14,738 nt of DNA from Syntrophaceae bacterium UBA5619 (GCA_002424545.1 DIKL01000017.1:1-14738); one strand, 5' to 3'. Numbered from the stretch's first letter, positions 7,098 to 14,107 are shown. The notes: generated from the sequence alone by a model not told the origin. Numbers and translations: made by a program.

Positions 7098-8012
7098 ATG
7101 GACCTGTCGATCATCATCGTCAACCGGAACACGAAGGAATTTCTGCGGCAGTGCCTGGAATCGATCGAGAGGACCGTCCGGGGTCTGTCCTACGAGATCA
7201 TCGTCGTCGACAACGCATCCTCCGACGGCAGCGTCGCGCTGCTGCGGGAGAGGTTTCCCGCGGTTCGCCTGATCGAGAATTCCGAGAACCGCGGGTTCGG
7301 CGCGGCCAACAACCAGGCGCTGCGCGTCATGGGGGGGCGCTACGCGCTCTTGCTCAATTCCGATGCGCTGCTGACGGAAAAAGCCGCCGGGGAGCTGTAC
7401 GCTTTTCTGGAGGCCCATCCGGAGGCGGCCATCGCCTGCGGGCAGCTTCTCCATGCCGACGGCAGCCGGCAGAATTCCATCGCGGCGTTTCCCAGCCTGC
7501 TGACCCTCCTTGCGAACACCCCGCTGCTCGAGATGCTCTTTCCCGGGCGCTTTCCCAGCAAGCGGCGCACATATGCCGGGCCGATCGAGATCGATTCGGG
7601 GATCGGCGCCTGCCTGATGGTCCGCAAAAGCGCGATCGACGCCGTGGGGATGTTCGACGAACGCTATTTTTTCTTTTTTGAAGAGACGGACTGGGCCCGG
7701 CAGATGCGGAACGCCGGCTGGAAGATCTTTCATGTGCCCTCCGCGTCGATCTATCATTTCCAAGGGCAGAGCATCGGCGGAGACCTTCCGTCGCGGATCG
7801 AGTTTTACCGCGCCCGTTACCGGTATTTCCGGAAGTGGGAAAGCCGCCCCGTCTATCTGCTGATCAGGACGGTCATTGTTGCCCGTCTGCTCGTGAACTG
7901 GGTTTTCACGTCGCTCGGCAATCTGCTGACGTTGCGCCTCAATCGGGAGATGCGCGACAAGGGGTCGGTTTACGGCCGGCTGCTGCTGTGGCATATCCGG
8001 GGGTGTCCCTGA
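7098..8012 (+). CDS. GT2 glycosyltransferase, rhamnosyltransferase-like (second copy)
   Basis: This is a 304-residue GT-A transferase close in design to the one at 3576-4472. Visible motifs are LSIIIVNRNT (3-12), VVDNASSDGS (36-45), NRGFGAANNQAL (64-75), NSDA at the metal-site position (87-90), and FEETDWARQMRNAGW (194-208) with the downstream His220. A hydrophobic C-terminal segment (about 252-280) probably anchors it to the inner membrane. The ATG at 7098 has a GGAAGG site upstream and follows the previous stop by 31 bases. It is the last gene of the high-GC block, and a hairpin follows its stop. The donor may be dTDP- or GDP-rhamnose or another sugar; the family assignment is firmer than the sugar. 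Confidence 0.85.
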   Translation: MDLSIIIVNRNTKEFLRQCLESIERTVRGLSYEIIVVDNASSDGSVALLRERFPAVRLIENSENRGFGAANNQALRVMGGRYALLLNSDALLTEKAAGELYAFLEAHPEAAIACGQLLHADGSRQNSIAAFPSLLTLLANTPLLEMLFPGRFPSKRRTYAGPIEIDSGIGACLMVRKSAIDAVGMFDERYFFFFEETDWARQMRNAGWKIFHVPSASIYHFQGQSIGGDLPSRIEFYRARYRYFRKWESRPVYLLIRTVIVARLLVNWVFTSLGNLLTLRLNREMRDKGSVYGRLLLWHIRGCP

Positions 8013-8014
8013 GC

Positions 8015-8048
8015 GGCCGAAGAGGGGACTCTTGGAACGGCCTTCTTG
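8015..8048 (+). terminator. Hairpin after the first glycosyltransferase block
   Basis: GGCCG (8015-8019) pairs with CGGCC (8038-8042), and inside it AAGAG (8020-8024) pairs with CTCTT (8029-8033), with GGGA as the loop and a GGAA bulge. The tail TTCTTG is only weakly U-rich, so this may be an attenuating or mRNA-protecting hairpin rather than a full terminator. It lies 2 bases after the stop of the second rhamnosyltransferase-like gene. Confidence 0.35.
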
Positions 8049-8070
8049 AAAAGCTTTGCTGCCTTTTGTC

Positions 8071-8099
8071 TTGACTTTCCGGCTCGATTTCATTAGGGT
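8071..8099 (+). promoter_or_regulatory. Possible promoter of the O-antigen ligase-like gene
   Basis: TTGACT (8071-8076) is a good -35. Seventeen bases later TAGGGT (8094-8099) is a poor -10 with only T, A and the final T in place. It sits 19 bases before the ATG at 8118, after the hairpin. Composition changes here, so a separate transcription unit is plausible. Confidence 0.35.
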
Positions 8100-8117
8100 T
8101 CCTCGGCTGTTGCCGGA

Positions 8118-9380
8118 ATGAAAAAATCGGATCATTTCCATGGGATGTCGCAATTGAATGAATCAGGCGAACGCAATACGCAACGTAAAATATTCAACCT
8201 CTTGCATCTGACCGTTCCCCTGTTCATGGGCGTGGTCATCTTCCTGAACCCTTTCCCCTTTTCGACGGCCACCAAGGAGATCTGCTTTTACGGTTCGCTC
8301 TTCATCGTCCTCATCCTGGCCGGCTTCAGAAAGATCAAATTCTCCTTCCGGTCGCCGCTGACGATCCCCTTTGTCCTCTTTGTGCTGTGGGTCTCCATCG
8401 GGCTGTTCTTTGCGCTCGACGTGGAAAACAGCATCCACGATTATCAGACGCATCTGCTGAAATTCATGGCATTTTATTACATTGTGATCAACTTCTTCCA
8501 TTCCCGGGAAAGGCTCTCGACGCTTTCGTGGATCATCATCCTCTCCGGCGCGCTGTTTTCCATCGGCGAGATCGTCTATTTTTACGGCCTTCTCGGAAAC
8601 CCGCTGTCCGAAAAGCTGGTGACGGGGATTTCCGAAGTGGCGGTGAACTGGGTGGGCATCGTTGTGGTTCCCGCCGCCGTTTTTTCCCTCGAGTACCTCA
8701 TCACGGGGGACCGTGCGCGTATGAAGGCGTTGGCCGCCGTCTCCCTCTTCTCGACCTTTGCGATCTGCATTCTGACGCAGGCGCGCAGCACCATGCTTGC
8801 GCTGTTTCTCTCCATCATCATTCTCTGTTTTAGAAACAAGAAAATCATGATCGTCGGCCTGGGGATCGTGTTGATCTTCACGACGATGACCTCGCTCAAA
8901 GACCGTCTGACCGAGAAAGACACGGTGTTGCGGAGACTGAGCATCAATTATCTCAACTGTGAAATCATCAAGGACTACCCCGTCCTGGGCATCGGCTTCG
9001 GGATGGAAGCCTACAGCGGCGGAAAATACATTGACCTCCAGGCCTACAGCCAACGGGTTCCCGAAAAATACAGGAGCCTGTCCATCTACTCGGATCCCCA
9101 CTCCTGGCCGTTCAGCATCGCGATTCGAACCGGCCTGATCGGGCTGGCGCTGTTTCTCTATATCCTGTTCGTGGCCTTCAGGATGAGCTGGATTCCGATC
9201 AGGCAGAAGAGGGACGATCATTGGGGGAGGCCGCTGGTGGCTTCGTTCACGGCGATCCTGGTGATCGGATTTTTCGAGCCGTTCTTCAGTCATGTCCCGG
9301 AAATCGTCTTCTATACGTTGCTGGCCATGATGACCATTGTCTGGAAATTGTCTTCGACGAATCAACCTCATTTGTCTTGA
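8118..9380 (+). CDS. O-antigen ligase/polymerase family membrane protein (Wzy_C)
   Basis: This is a 420-residue polytopic inner-membrane protein with roughly ten hydrophobic segments. The first spans about 29-47 and the last about 390-411. Signs of the WaaL/Wzy_C family are TQARSTMLALF (220-230), with an arginine in a membrane segment, and a long soluble loop at about 260-330 containing GIGFG (291-295). The loop ends in DPHSWPFSIAIRTGLIGL (326-343), where His328 fits the conserved histidine. Such proteins transfer a lipid-linked glycan to lipid A-core, or polymerise O-units, on the periplasmic face; sequence alone does not separate the two. ATG 8118 has no strong binding site, and an in-frame Met ten residues in is an alternative. 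Its GC is lower than that of the preceding genes, and its TGA overlaps the start of the repeat element at 9376. Confidence 0.82.
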   Translation: MKKSDHFHGMSQLNESGERNTQRKIFNLLHLTVPLFMGVVIFLNPFPFSTATKEICFYGSLFIVLILAGFRKIKFSFRSPLTIPFVLFVLWVSIGLFFALDVENSIHDYQTHLLKFMAFYYIVINFFHSRERLSTLSWIIILSGALFSIGEIVYFYGLLGNPLSEKLVTGISEVAVNWVGIVVVPAAVFSLEYLITGDRARMKALAAVSLFSTFAICILTQARSTMLALFLSIIILCFRNKKIMIVGLGIVLIFTTMTSLKDRLTEKDTVLRRLSINYLNCEIIKDYPVLGIGFGMEAYSGGKYIDLQAYSQRVPEKYRSLSIYSDPHSWPFSIAIRTGLIGLALFLYILFVAFRMSWIPIRQKRDDHWGRPLVASFTAILVIGFFEPFFSHVPEIVFYTLLAMMTIVWKLSSTNQPHLS

Positions 9381-9405
9381 TTTCTTTGTTTAGTTTCACT
9401 AAACA
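9377..9405 (+). promoter_or_regulatory. Promoter with overlapping GTTTAG-N5-CTAAAC operator, copy 1
   Basis: TTGATT (9377-9382) and TAAACA (9400-9405) are spaced by 17 bases like a -35/-10 pair. A perfect 6-base inverted repeat overlaps the spacer and -10: GTTTAG at 9388-9393 and CTAAAC at 9399-9404. A protein bound there would block RNA polymerase. The nearest downstream intact gene is the GT2 at 9707. That the promoter is active is an inference. Confidence 0.45.
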
Positions 9406-9439
9406 GTTTCATAACATCTCTGACGCAATGTCACATAGA

Positions 9440-9461
9440 AAGCTCCGACAACCGGAGTTTT
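9440..9461 (+). terminator. Possible terminator hairpin inside element copy 1
   Basis: CTCCG (9443-9447) pairs with CGGAG (9453-9457) around a 5-base loop. The stem extends outward by one G-T and two A-T pairs and runs into TTTT (9458-9461). It could end transcription from the ligase gene, or attenuate the promoter just upstream. The AAAGCTCCG arm also complements CGGAGCTTT at 9501-9509, so a larger fold is possible. Confidence 0.35.
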
Positions 9462-9475
9462 CCGGCGATTCATAA

Positions 9476-9667
9476 TCGATTGATTCCGTAATCGACGGAG
9501 CGGAGCTTTGGAAGACCTTTGCAAGAGAACTTCGCGGATTAAGAAGCGCGATGAATGAATTGTCTATTCCAACAGGCACAATCGTGACATGGGATGACGA
9601 AACAACCCTTGATAACAACATCAAAATTGTCTCGGCCTGGAAATGGCTCCTAACCGCTGAACTCTGA
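9476..9667 (+). pseudogene. 3' remnant of an AAA ATPase (DUF4143-type) gene
   Basis: After a TAA at 9473-9475 this frame stays open for 63 codons to a TGA at 9665-9667. It has no credible start until an internal Met (9551), so it looks like the tail of a lost gene. The reading GAELWKTFARELRGL, then IPTGTIVTWDDE, then IKIVSAWKWLL matches the C-terminal end typical of solitary AAA ATPases with a DUF4143 domain. In those proteins a GxIVT(W/Y) strand with acidic residues is followed by a closing P/AxWKWLL. The Walker A and B regions are absent, and the sequence upstream is instead the promoter/operator element. Part of the 23-base repeated block is coding in this frame. The ATPase itself would have been more than 350 residues long. 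Function is presumed lost. Confidence 0.55.
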
Positions 9668-9706
9668 ACAGTCTATTTTGAAATGGCCGAATGGCCCTGA
9701 CACTGA

Positions 9707-10507
9707 ATGAAATTCACGATTGTCACACCCAACAAAAACGGCGGCAGGTTTCTGGAAGAGGCCCTGAGAAGCGTTGTTTCACAGCGGGAAGGTGGCATCG
9801 ACCTGGAATACATCGTGATCGACGGCGGCAGCACGGACGATTCGCTGGGGATTATCGGCCGACATGAAAGGGAGATCTCGCGAATCGTTTCCGAACCGGA
9901 CCGGGGTCCGGTTTCGGCGATCAACAAGGGGCTGCGGATGGCTTCCGGAGAAATCGTCGCCTGGCTCAACGCGGACGACCGATACCGTCCCGGCGCGCTG
10001 GCGAGGGTGGCTGAAACGATGACCACCCATCCGCGCAACGCACTGTGCTTCGGCGCCTGTCCAATCATCGACGAATCAGGCCGGGAAATCCGCCGGGGCA
10101 TCACCCGGTTCAAGGAAGCCTTTTTCCCCTTCTCCTCGCGCTTCACGATCCAGTGCCTCAACTATGTCTCCCAGCCGGCGATGTTCTTTCGTCGTTCCGC
10201 GCTGAAGGTGGTTGGTCTCCTCCGGGAGGACATGGTGGCGGCCTGGGACTACGAGTTTCTGCTTCGCCTCTGGCGGCAGGGCGGCGCCGCGCTTGTTCCG
10301 GGATGTCCGCTGGCCGATTTCCGCCGCCATTCTGGTTCTATCAGTACCCTGCGATTTGCCGTGCAGTTCAAGGAGGAATTCGAGGCGGCGGCGGCGGATG
10401 CAGGTCGGTTCGCTCCACAGACCTGGATCCACTGGATGGTGCGCTGGGGGATTGTGGGCGCCTACAAGCTAATGTCGGTATCAGGCGAAAACCGGAGGGC
10501 TTCATGA
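9707..10507 (+). CDS. GT2 glycosyltransferase, WcaA-like type
   Basis: This is a 266-residue GT-A transferase. It opens with FTIVTPNKNGGRFL (3-16) and has YIVIDGGSTDDS (35-46), WLNADDRY (86-93) as the metal-binding DxD-like site, YVSQPAMFFRRSAL (153-166), and WDYEFLLRLW (180-189). This pattern is common in O-antigen and exopolysaccharide GT2 enzymes, including colanic-acid and D-rhamnan types. It is cytoplasmic with no clear membrane segment. The ATG at 9707 has only a weak ribosome-binding context, and no better in-frame start was seen. Its TGA overlaps the ATG of the next gene in an ATGA, so these two are co-translated. The donor and acceptor cannot be read from sequence. Confidence 0.83.
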   Translation: MKFTIVTPNKNGGRFLEEALRSVVSQREGGIDLEYIVIDGGSTDDSLGIIGRHEREISRIVSEPDRGPVSAINKGLRMASGEIVAWLNADDRYRPGALARVAETMTTHPRNALCFGACPIIDESGREIRRGITRFKEAFFPFSSRFTIQCLNYVSQPAMFFRRSALKVVGLLREDMVAAWDYEFLLRLWRQGGAALVPGCPLADFRRHSGSISTLRFAVQFKEEFEAAAADAGRFAPQTWIHWMVRWGIVGAYKLMSVSGENRRAS

Positions 10508-11652
10508 GAATCGGTGTCAACGCACTTTTTCTCATTCCCGGGGAGGTCGGGGGAACGGAAACCTATCTGCGGGAAACGCTGCGAGCCCTGGCGCAGTTGT
10601 CGGAAGACGTCGAGTGGGTGCTCTTCACGAACCGGGAAAATGACGGTTATCTAAGAAGGATCTTCGGGCCGTTCCGTCATGTGACTTTCCATCCGCTACC
10701 GCTCAGCGCCACGAACCGCTATGCCCGGATTCTCCGGGAGCAGATCGGACTCCCTTTTCGGGTTGCCGGAAGCCGTGTGGATCTTCTCTGGTCGCCGGGC
10801 TACACGGCGCCCTTTTTTTCACCCATCCCCCAGGCGGTCACCATCCCGGACATGCAGTACCGGCGTTATCCCGAAGACTTGACCTTCCTGGCCAGGTTCG
10901 CGACGGATATCCTCGTGAGAATGGCCGCAAGACGCTGCCGCCGCGTCATCGCCATCTCCGAGTTCTCCCGGCGGGAGATCCTGAGCTTTACGGCTGCCCG
11001 CGAGGACTCCGTCCGGGCAATCCTTCTGGCCGCCGATCCGGCCTTTGCCCGTCCTATACCTGAAGATGTCAGACGGCAAAAACTCAGAGCGCTTCTGCCT
11101 TTCGAAAAGCCCTATATCCTCTGCATCGCCAACACCTATCCGCACAAAAATGTGCACATGCTGATCCATGCCTTCGGCGGGATCATGGAAAGAATCCCCC
11201 ATCAACTGGTTCTCGTCGGCAAGCCGCGTCTCGGGGAGCCGGAAGTGCAGTCGGCCCTGCGCCAAATCGCCGCCCCTGAGCGAATACGTCGTCTGCATCG
11301 GGTTGAGCAGGAAGACCTCATCGCCCTTTATCAGGGTGCGGACCTTTTCGTTTTCCCTTCTCTCTACGAGGGTTTCGGCCTCCCCGTGCTGGAGGCCATG
11401 ATGTCCGGCGTCCCGGTCTTGACCACGAAATGCGGATCTATCCCGGAGGTGGGCGGCGAGGCGGTATGCTACTTCGATCATACCAATCCGGGGGATCTCT
11501 CCGGGCAGATGCTGGAGATTTTATCCTGGCCGGAGGAGCATCGAAAAGAGTGGATCATGAAAGGGCGGGATCATGCCGGCCGATTCTCCTGGAAGCAAAC
11601 AGCGTTAAAAACCATTGCATGCCTGAAGGAGGCGAGTATTGCCCATGGATAA
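10504..11652 (+). CDS. GT4 glycosyltransferase, mannosyltransferase-like
   Basis: This is a 382-residue GT-B enzyme. The N-terminal domain starts MRIGVNALFLIPGEVGGTETY, with the typical glycine-rich acceptor-side loop (13-18). The C-terminal domain has ILCIANTYPHKNV (205-217), where Lys215 is in the donor-phosphate position. It also has a full EX7E motif, EGFGLPVLE (289-297), and SGVPVLTT (301-308). This layout is seen in O-antigen mannosyl- and rhamnosyltransferases such as WbdB/WbpY-type proteins. An open frame extends upstream to 10045, but it overlaps the previous gene entirely. The ATG at 10504, in an ATGA overlap with the preceding stop, fits both the domain start and coupling. The next gene overlaps its end by 8 bases. 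The specific linkage is unknown. Confidence 0.85.
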   Translation: MRIGVNALFLIPGEVGGTETYLRETLRALAQLSEDVEWVLFTNRENDGYLRRIFGPFRHVTFHPLPLSATNRYARILREQIGLPFRVAGSRVDLLWSPGYTAPFFSPIPQAVTIPDMQYRRYPEDLTFLARFATDILVRMAARRCRRVIAISEFSRREILSFTAAREDSVRAILLAADPAFARPIPEDVRRQKLRALLPFEKPYILCIANTYPHKNVHMLIHAFGGIMERIPHQLVLVGKPRLGEPEVQSALRQIAAPERIRRLHRVEQEDLIALYQGADLFVFPSLYEGFGLPVLEAMMSGVPVLTTKCGSIPEVGGEAVCYFDHTNPGDLSGQMLEILSWPEEHRKEWIMKGRDHAGRFSWKQTALKTIACLKEASIAHG

Positions 11653-12658
11653 ATACCTCATCACCGGATATGCGGGATTCGTCAGCCGCCATTTCCTGGA
11701 GTACCTCGATGCAAACGAACCGCACGCATCCGTCAAGGGCCTGGATGTCCAGGAACCGGAATTTCAGCAAAGCTCTTTCAAGAACATCCGTGTGAACTTC
11801 GAGAAAACAGATCTGCTCGATCAGGATCGTGTGGAAAGCATCATCTTGAACTTTCAGCCGGACTTCATTGTCCACCTTGCATCCTACAGCAGCGTGGCCT
11901 TTAGCTGGCGGGAGCCCATCCTGAGCTTTCGGAACAACATGAACATCTATCTGAACCTTCTGGAATCCATACGAAAGCTGAAGGCGCCGGCAAGGATCTT
12001 GTCCATCGGATCCTCGGAAGAATACGGCAACGTGGATGAAAAAAATCTGCCCTTGACCGAGGCGCATATACCGAAACCCTTAAGCCCCTATGCGGTCGCC
12101 CGGGTTTCGCAGGAGATGATTTCCAGAGTGTATGTCGACGGATACGGCCTGGACATCGTCATGACCCGGTCGTTCAATCACATCGGGCCTTTCCAGAAGG
12201 ACACCTTCGTTGTATCGTCATTTGCGAGGCAACTGGTTGAAATTGAAAAAAGTGGTGAGAAACGCGGCGAACTGGTGGTGGGGGATTTGTCCATCGTCCG
12301 GGATTTTACGGATGTGAGGGACGTGGTCAGGGCCTATGATGGGTTGTTGAAGAAAGGGAAAAAAGGAGAAATATACAATGTCTGCAGTGGCGTCGGCCAT
12401 TCACTGAGGGACATCATTCGCCAGATGAGCGCCATTCTGAATATGGATGTCAGCACGGAGACCGATGCAGGGCGGATCCGCCCGAGCGACAATAAAGTGA
12501 TTATCGGCGCCAATGACAAAATCATGCGCGACATCGGCTGGCAGCCTGAAATCCCCTTGCAGAAGTCTCTGGAGGATGTCATCAATAACTGGAGATTGCG
12601 GAAGTCAGTCAACCGGCCTGGTTCTGCCTGCGGAAATGGCGGTCGGGCAAGTCAATAA
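11645..12658 (+). CDS. GDP-6-deoxy-D-mannose reductase-like SDR
   Basis: This is a 337-residue extended short-chain dehydrogenase. It starts with the nucleotide-binding YLITGYAGFVSRHF (4-17), where the third glycine of the usual pattern is Ser14. It has VHLAS (76-80), GSSEEYG (122-128), and SPYAVARVSQEM (147-158), so the catalytic YxxxK reads Y149-xxx-R153. Family-specific RSFNHIGP (175-182), SSFARQL (191-197) and RDFTDVRDVVRAY (219-231) point to the Rmd branch. Rmd reduces GDP-4-keto-6-deoxymannose to GDP-D-rhamnose. The partner dehydratase Gmd is not in the window. ATG 11645 is chosen because the protein then starts right at the Rossmann strand. A TTG at 11639 is nearer the ideal distance from the AAGGAGG at 11626-11632. 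A related GDP- or UDP-sugar epimerase remains possible. Confidence 0.75.
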   Translation: MDKYLITGYAGFVSRHFLEYLDANEPHASVKGLDVQEPEFQQSSFKNIRVNFEKTDLLDQDRVESIILNFQPDFIVHLASYSSVAFSWREPILSFRNNMNIYLNLLESIRKLKAPARILSIGSSEEYGNVDEKNLPLTEAHIPKPLSPYAVARVSQEMISRVYVDGYGLDIVMTRSFNHIGPFQKDTFVVSSFARQLVEIEKSGEKRGELVVGDLSIVRDFTDVRDVVRAYDGLLKKGKKGEIYNVCSGVGHSLRDIIRQMSAILNMDVSTETDAGRIRPSDNKVIIGANDKIMRDIGWQPEIPLQKSLEDVINNWRLRKSVNRPGSACGNGGRASQ

Positions 12659-12739
12659 ATGCTGTACAACAAGCTATATTGCCTATATATCCAACATCAA
12701 TGATCCACTTCTACCGGAGATCCGTCTGAGAATGGTTCA

Positions 12740-13456
12740 ATGAAGAAATCGATGCATGCCGTTTTGATACCTGCCTGGAATGAAGAGGCGACGATTGCCG
12801 ATGTTGTGGGCAGTATCCGGAGTCTAAATTCCTGCGATGTGATTGTGATCGACGACGCAAGCACGGATCGAACGGTCACACGTGCCGCCGTTTCAGGCGC
12901 CACGGTTCTTAGCCTGCCGGTGAATCTCGGTGCTTGGGGGGCCACCCAGACAGGCATTCGCTTTGCTCTGAAGCAAGGATACCGGCGGGTGATTACCATG
13001 GATGCGGATGGACAGCATCTGCCGTCAGCCATTCCCGATTTGCTGGCCCCCATCGCCACTGGGGAGGCCGATGTGGTGATCGGCTCCTGCACTCAGCGCG
13101 GCAGCAAGGCGAGAAAACTGGCTTGGTGGTTCTTTCGAGGGCTCACCGGCCTGGACATTGAGGATCTTACCTCCGGTTTTCGCGCTTATGATCTACCGGC
13201 AATGAAATTACTGGCTTCGAAAAATGCGACCCTCTTGGAATACCAGGATATCGGTGTGCTGCTTTTGTTGATTCGGGCCGGTCTTAGAATTCAGGAAATA
13301 AAAGTACCGATGCGCTTCAGGATATCCGGGAGTTCCAAAATATTCAATTCCTGGTTCAAGGTGGCTGAATATCTGATTTTGACATTGGTCCTTTGCACGT
13401 CGAATATCCTAAAAATGAAGTCGGACCGGCAAGCCTGTCACAGGGGGATCTTATGA
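12740..13456 (+). CDS. GT2, polyprenyl-phosphate glycosyltransferase-like (DPM1 type)
   Basis: This is a 238-residue GT-A protein similar to dolichyl-phosphate mannosyltransferase-type enzymes, which load a sugar onto a polyprenyl phosphate at the inner membrane. Motifs are VLIPAWNEEATI (8-19), VIVIDDASTD (34-43), MDADGQHLP (87-95), TSGFRAY (144-150), and a final RFRISGSSK (192-200). A hydrophobic stretch at 209-224 is too short to be the multi-span anchor of ArnC/GtrB. It overlaps the downstream DUF2304 gene by four bases (ATGA), and that small membrane protein may supply the anchor. Upstream are 81 bases with AT-rich TATATA stretches but no convincing promoter, and the ribosome-binding site is poor. 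GC is lower than in the first block. The sugar and target are unknown. Confidence 0.83.
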   Translation: MKKSMHAVLIPAWNEEATIADVVGSIRSLNSCDVIVIDDASTDRTVTRAAVSGATVLSLPVNLGAWGATQTGIRFALKQGYRRVITMDADGQHLPSAIPDLLAPIATGEADVVIGSCTQRGSKARKLAWWFFRGLTGLDIEDLTSGFRAYDLPAMKLLASKNATLLEYQDIGVLLLLIRAGLRIQEIKVPMRFRISGSSKIFNSWFKVAEYLILTLVLCTSNILKMKSDRQACHRGIL

Positions 13457-13830
13457 AACCGCTATTGTCCTATCAATGGACCACGGCAATCATCGGGGTT
13501 CTGATCGCGGTGGTTATCCTTTTTTTGATCCGCAGGGATGTGCTCCATGTGAAACGTTCCCTCTGGTGGATCGGCGTTGCCGCACTCATCGTGATCATGG
13601 GTGTTTTCCCTTATCAGACCGCTCAATTCGGAGCGCTGCTCGGGGTGAATTATCCGCCGATCTTGATTTTGACGGTCGGCATGGGATTCATCTTGATCAA
13701 GATCTTGTCTATGGACCTTGAACGGTCTCGACAGGAACGGATGCTGCGCCGCCTGATTCAGAAAATCGCGATGCTCGAAAGTAGCCAGAAAGATTCGCAA
13801 GACATTGAACACAAAGAGAAATCTGATTAA
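13453..13830 (+). CDS. DUF2304 family small membrane protein
   Basis: This 125-residue protein has three hydrophobic helices at about 8-27, 37-54 and 68-85, followed by a charged, probably cytoplasmic helix rich in Arg, Gln, Lys and Glu (86-125). The NYPPILILTVGMGFILIKI stretch (66-84) is characteristic of DUF2304. Family members commonly sit directly after a polyprenyl-phosphate-type GT2, as here, which suggests they act as a partner or anchor; no biochemical role is established. An upstream extension to 13393 is open, but it lies inside the GT2 gene. ATG 13453 is preceded by a GGGGG site and forms an ATGA overlap with the GT2 stop. Confidence 0.8.
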   Translation: MKPLLSYQWTTAIIGVLIAVVILFLIRRDVLHVKRSLWWIGVAALIVIMGVFPYQTAQFGALLGVNYPPILILTVGMGFILIKILSMDLERSRQERMLRRLIQKIAMLESSQKDSQDIEHKEKSD

Positions 13831-13886
13831 GGACGTCAACGAACACGTGTAATCAAATCCTGCCAAACGACCTTCCATAAAAATTT

Positions 13887-14023
13887 CTTGACATTATTGT
13901 TTAGGTTAGATAAACGGTTCTGTAATTTCAGGCTCCAGGCAGGTCATGTGGTTCAAGCCTATAGATATTCAGGTGATCGCTGATCGACCGTGGGCGTAAT
14001 CGGCAGAGCGGAGCTTTAACAAA
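13887..14023. repeat. Element copy 2: promoter/operator plus 23-base block
   Basis: This is the diverged partner of the element at 9376-9515, in the same orientation and with nearly the same internal spacing. The 23-base block (13995-14017) differs from copy 1 at two positions. In the frame that encodes the ATPase remnant in copy 1, this copy reads VIGRAEL and then a stop. Similarity fades after the conserved ACCTTT at about 14018-14028. It is non-coding here. Confidence 0.6.
13888..13916 (+). promoter_or_regulatory. Promoter with overlapping GTTTAG-N5-ATAAAC operator, copy 2
   Basis: A perfect -35 TTGACA (13888-13893) lies 17 bases before TAAACG (13911-13916). GTTTAG (13899-13904) and ATAAAC (13910-13915) form an inverted repeat with one mismatch and a 5-base spacer, at the same place as in copy 1. 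The first downstream gene is the winged-helix regulator at 14108, which suggests autoregulation; this is inference. Confidence 0.5.
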
Positions 14024-14107
14024 ACCTTTCCATCACTTCTATCATTCTGAAAAATCAATCCAATATAAATTTACATAATCGTATAGAAAAAATAGACAGT
14101 ATATAAA

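Larger units (their letters stand above)
9376..9515. repeat. Element copy 1: promoter/operator plus 23-base block
   Basis: Bases 9376-9415 match 13887-13926 at about 27 of 40 positions. After a collinear gap of similar length (99 versus 96 bases from operator to block), bases 9487-9509 match 13995-14017 at 21 of 23. Between them the match is patchy but recognisable (GGCGATT...AATCGAT against GGTGAT...GATCGAC). A further ACCTTT match lies just after the block. This copy begins at the stop codon of the ligase gene. Confidence 0.6.
9381..9706. other. Gene-poor scar between ligase and second glycan block
   Basis: These 326 bases contain the promoter/operator, a hairpin with a T-run, the 23-base repeated block and the ATPase remnant. 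GC is clearly lower than in the flanking high-GC genes. No complete gene is visible. The region reads as the residue of an insertion and deletion separating two glycan gene sets. Confidence 0.55.
13831..14107. other. AT-rich intergenic region upstream of the regulator
   Basis: These 277 bases have markedly lower GC than the genes and hold element copy 2. From about 14040 to 14107 the sequence is very AT-rich with TATA-like stretches, but no -35/-10 pair with good spacing and no clear ribosome-binding site precedes ATG 14108. No ORF of note was seen on either strand except antisense noise. Confidence 0.5.

Noticed and set aside
9429..9475. Short ORF beginning MSHRKLRQPEF in the scar region
   Set aside because: It has 15 codons, no ribosome-binding site, no similarity, and overlaps the hairpin.
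10045..10503. N-terminal extension of the GT4 gene
   Set aside because: It overlaps the GT2 coding sequence entirely and has no family similarity; the ATGA overlap at 10504 gives a proper start.
9376..14023. Composite transposon bounded by the two element copies
   Set aside because: The copies are direct, diverged and show no terminal inverted repeats or target duplications, and no transposase lies between them.
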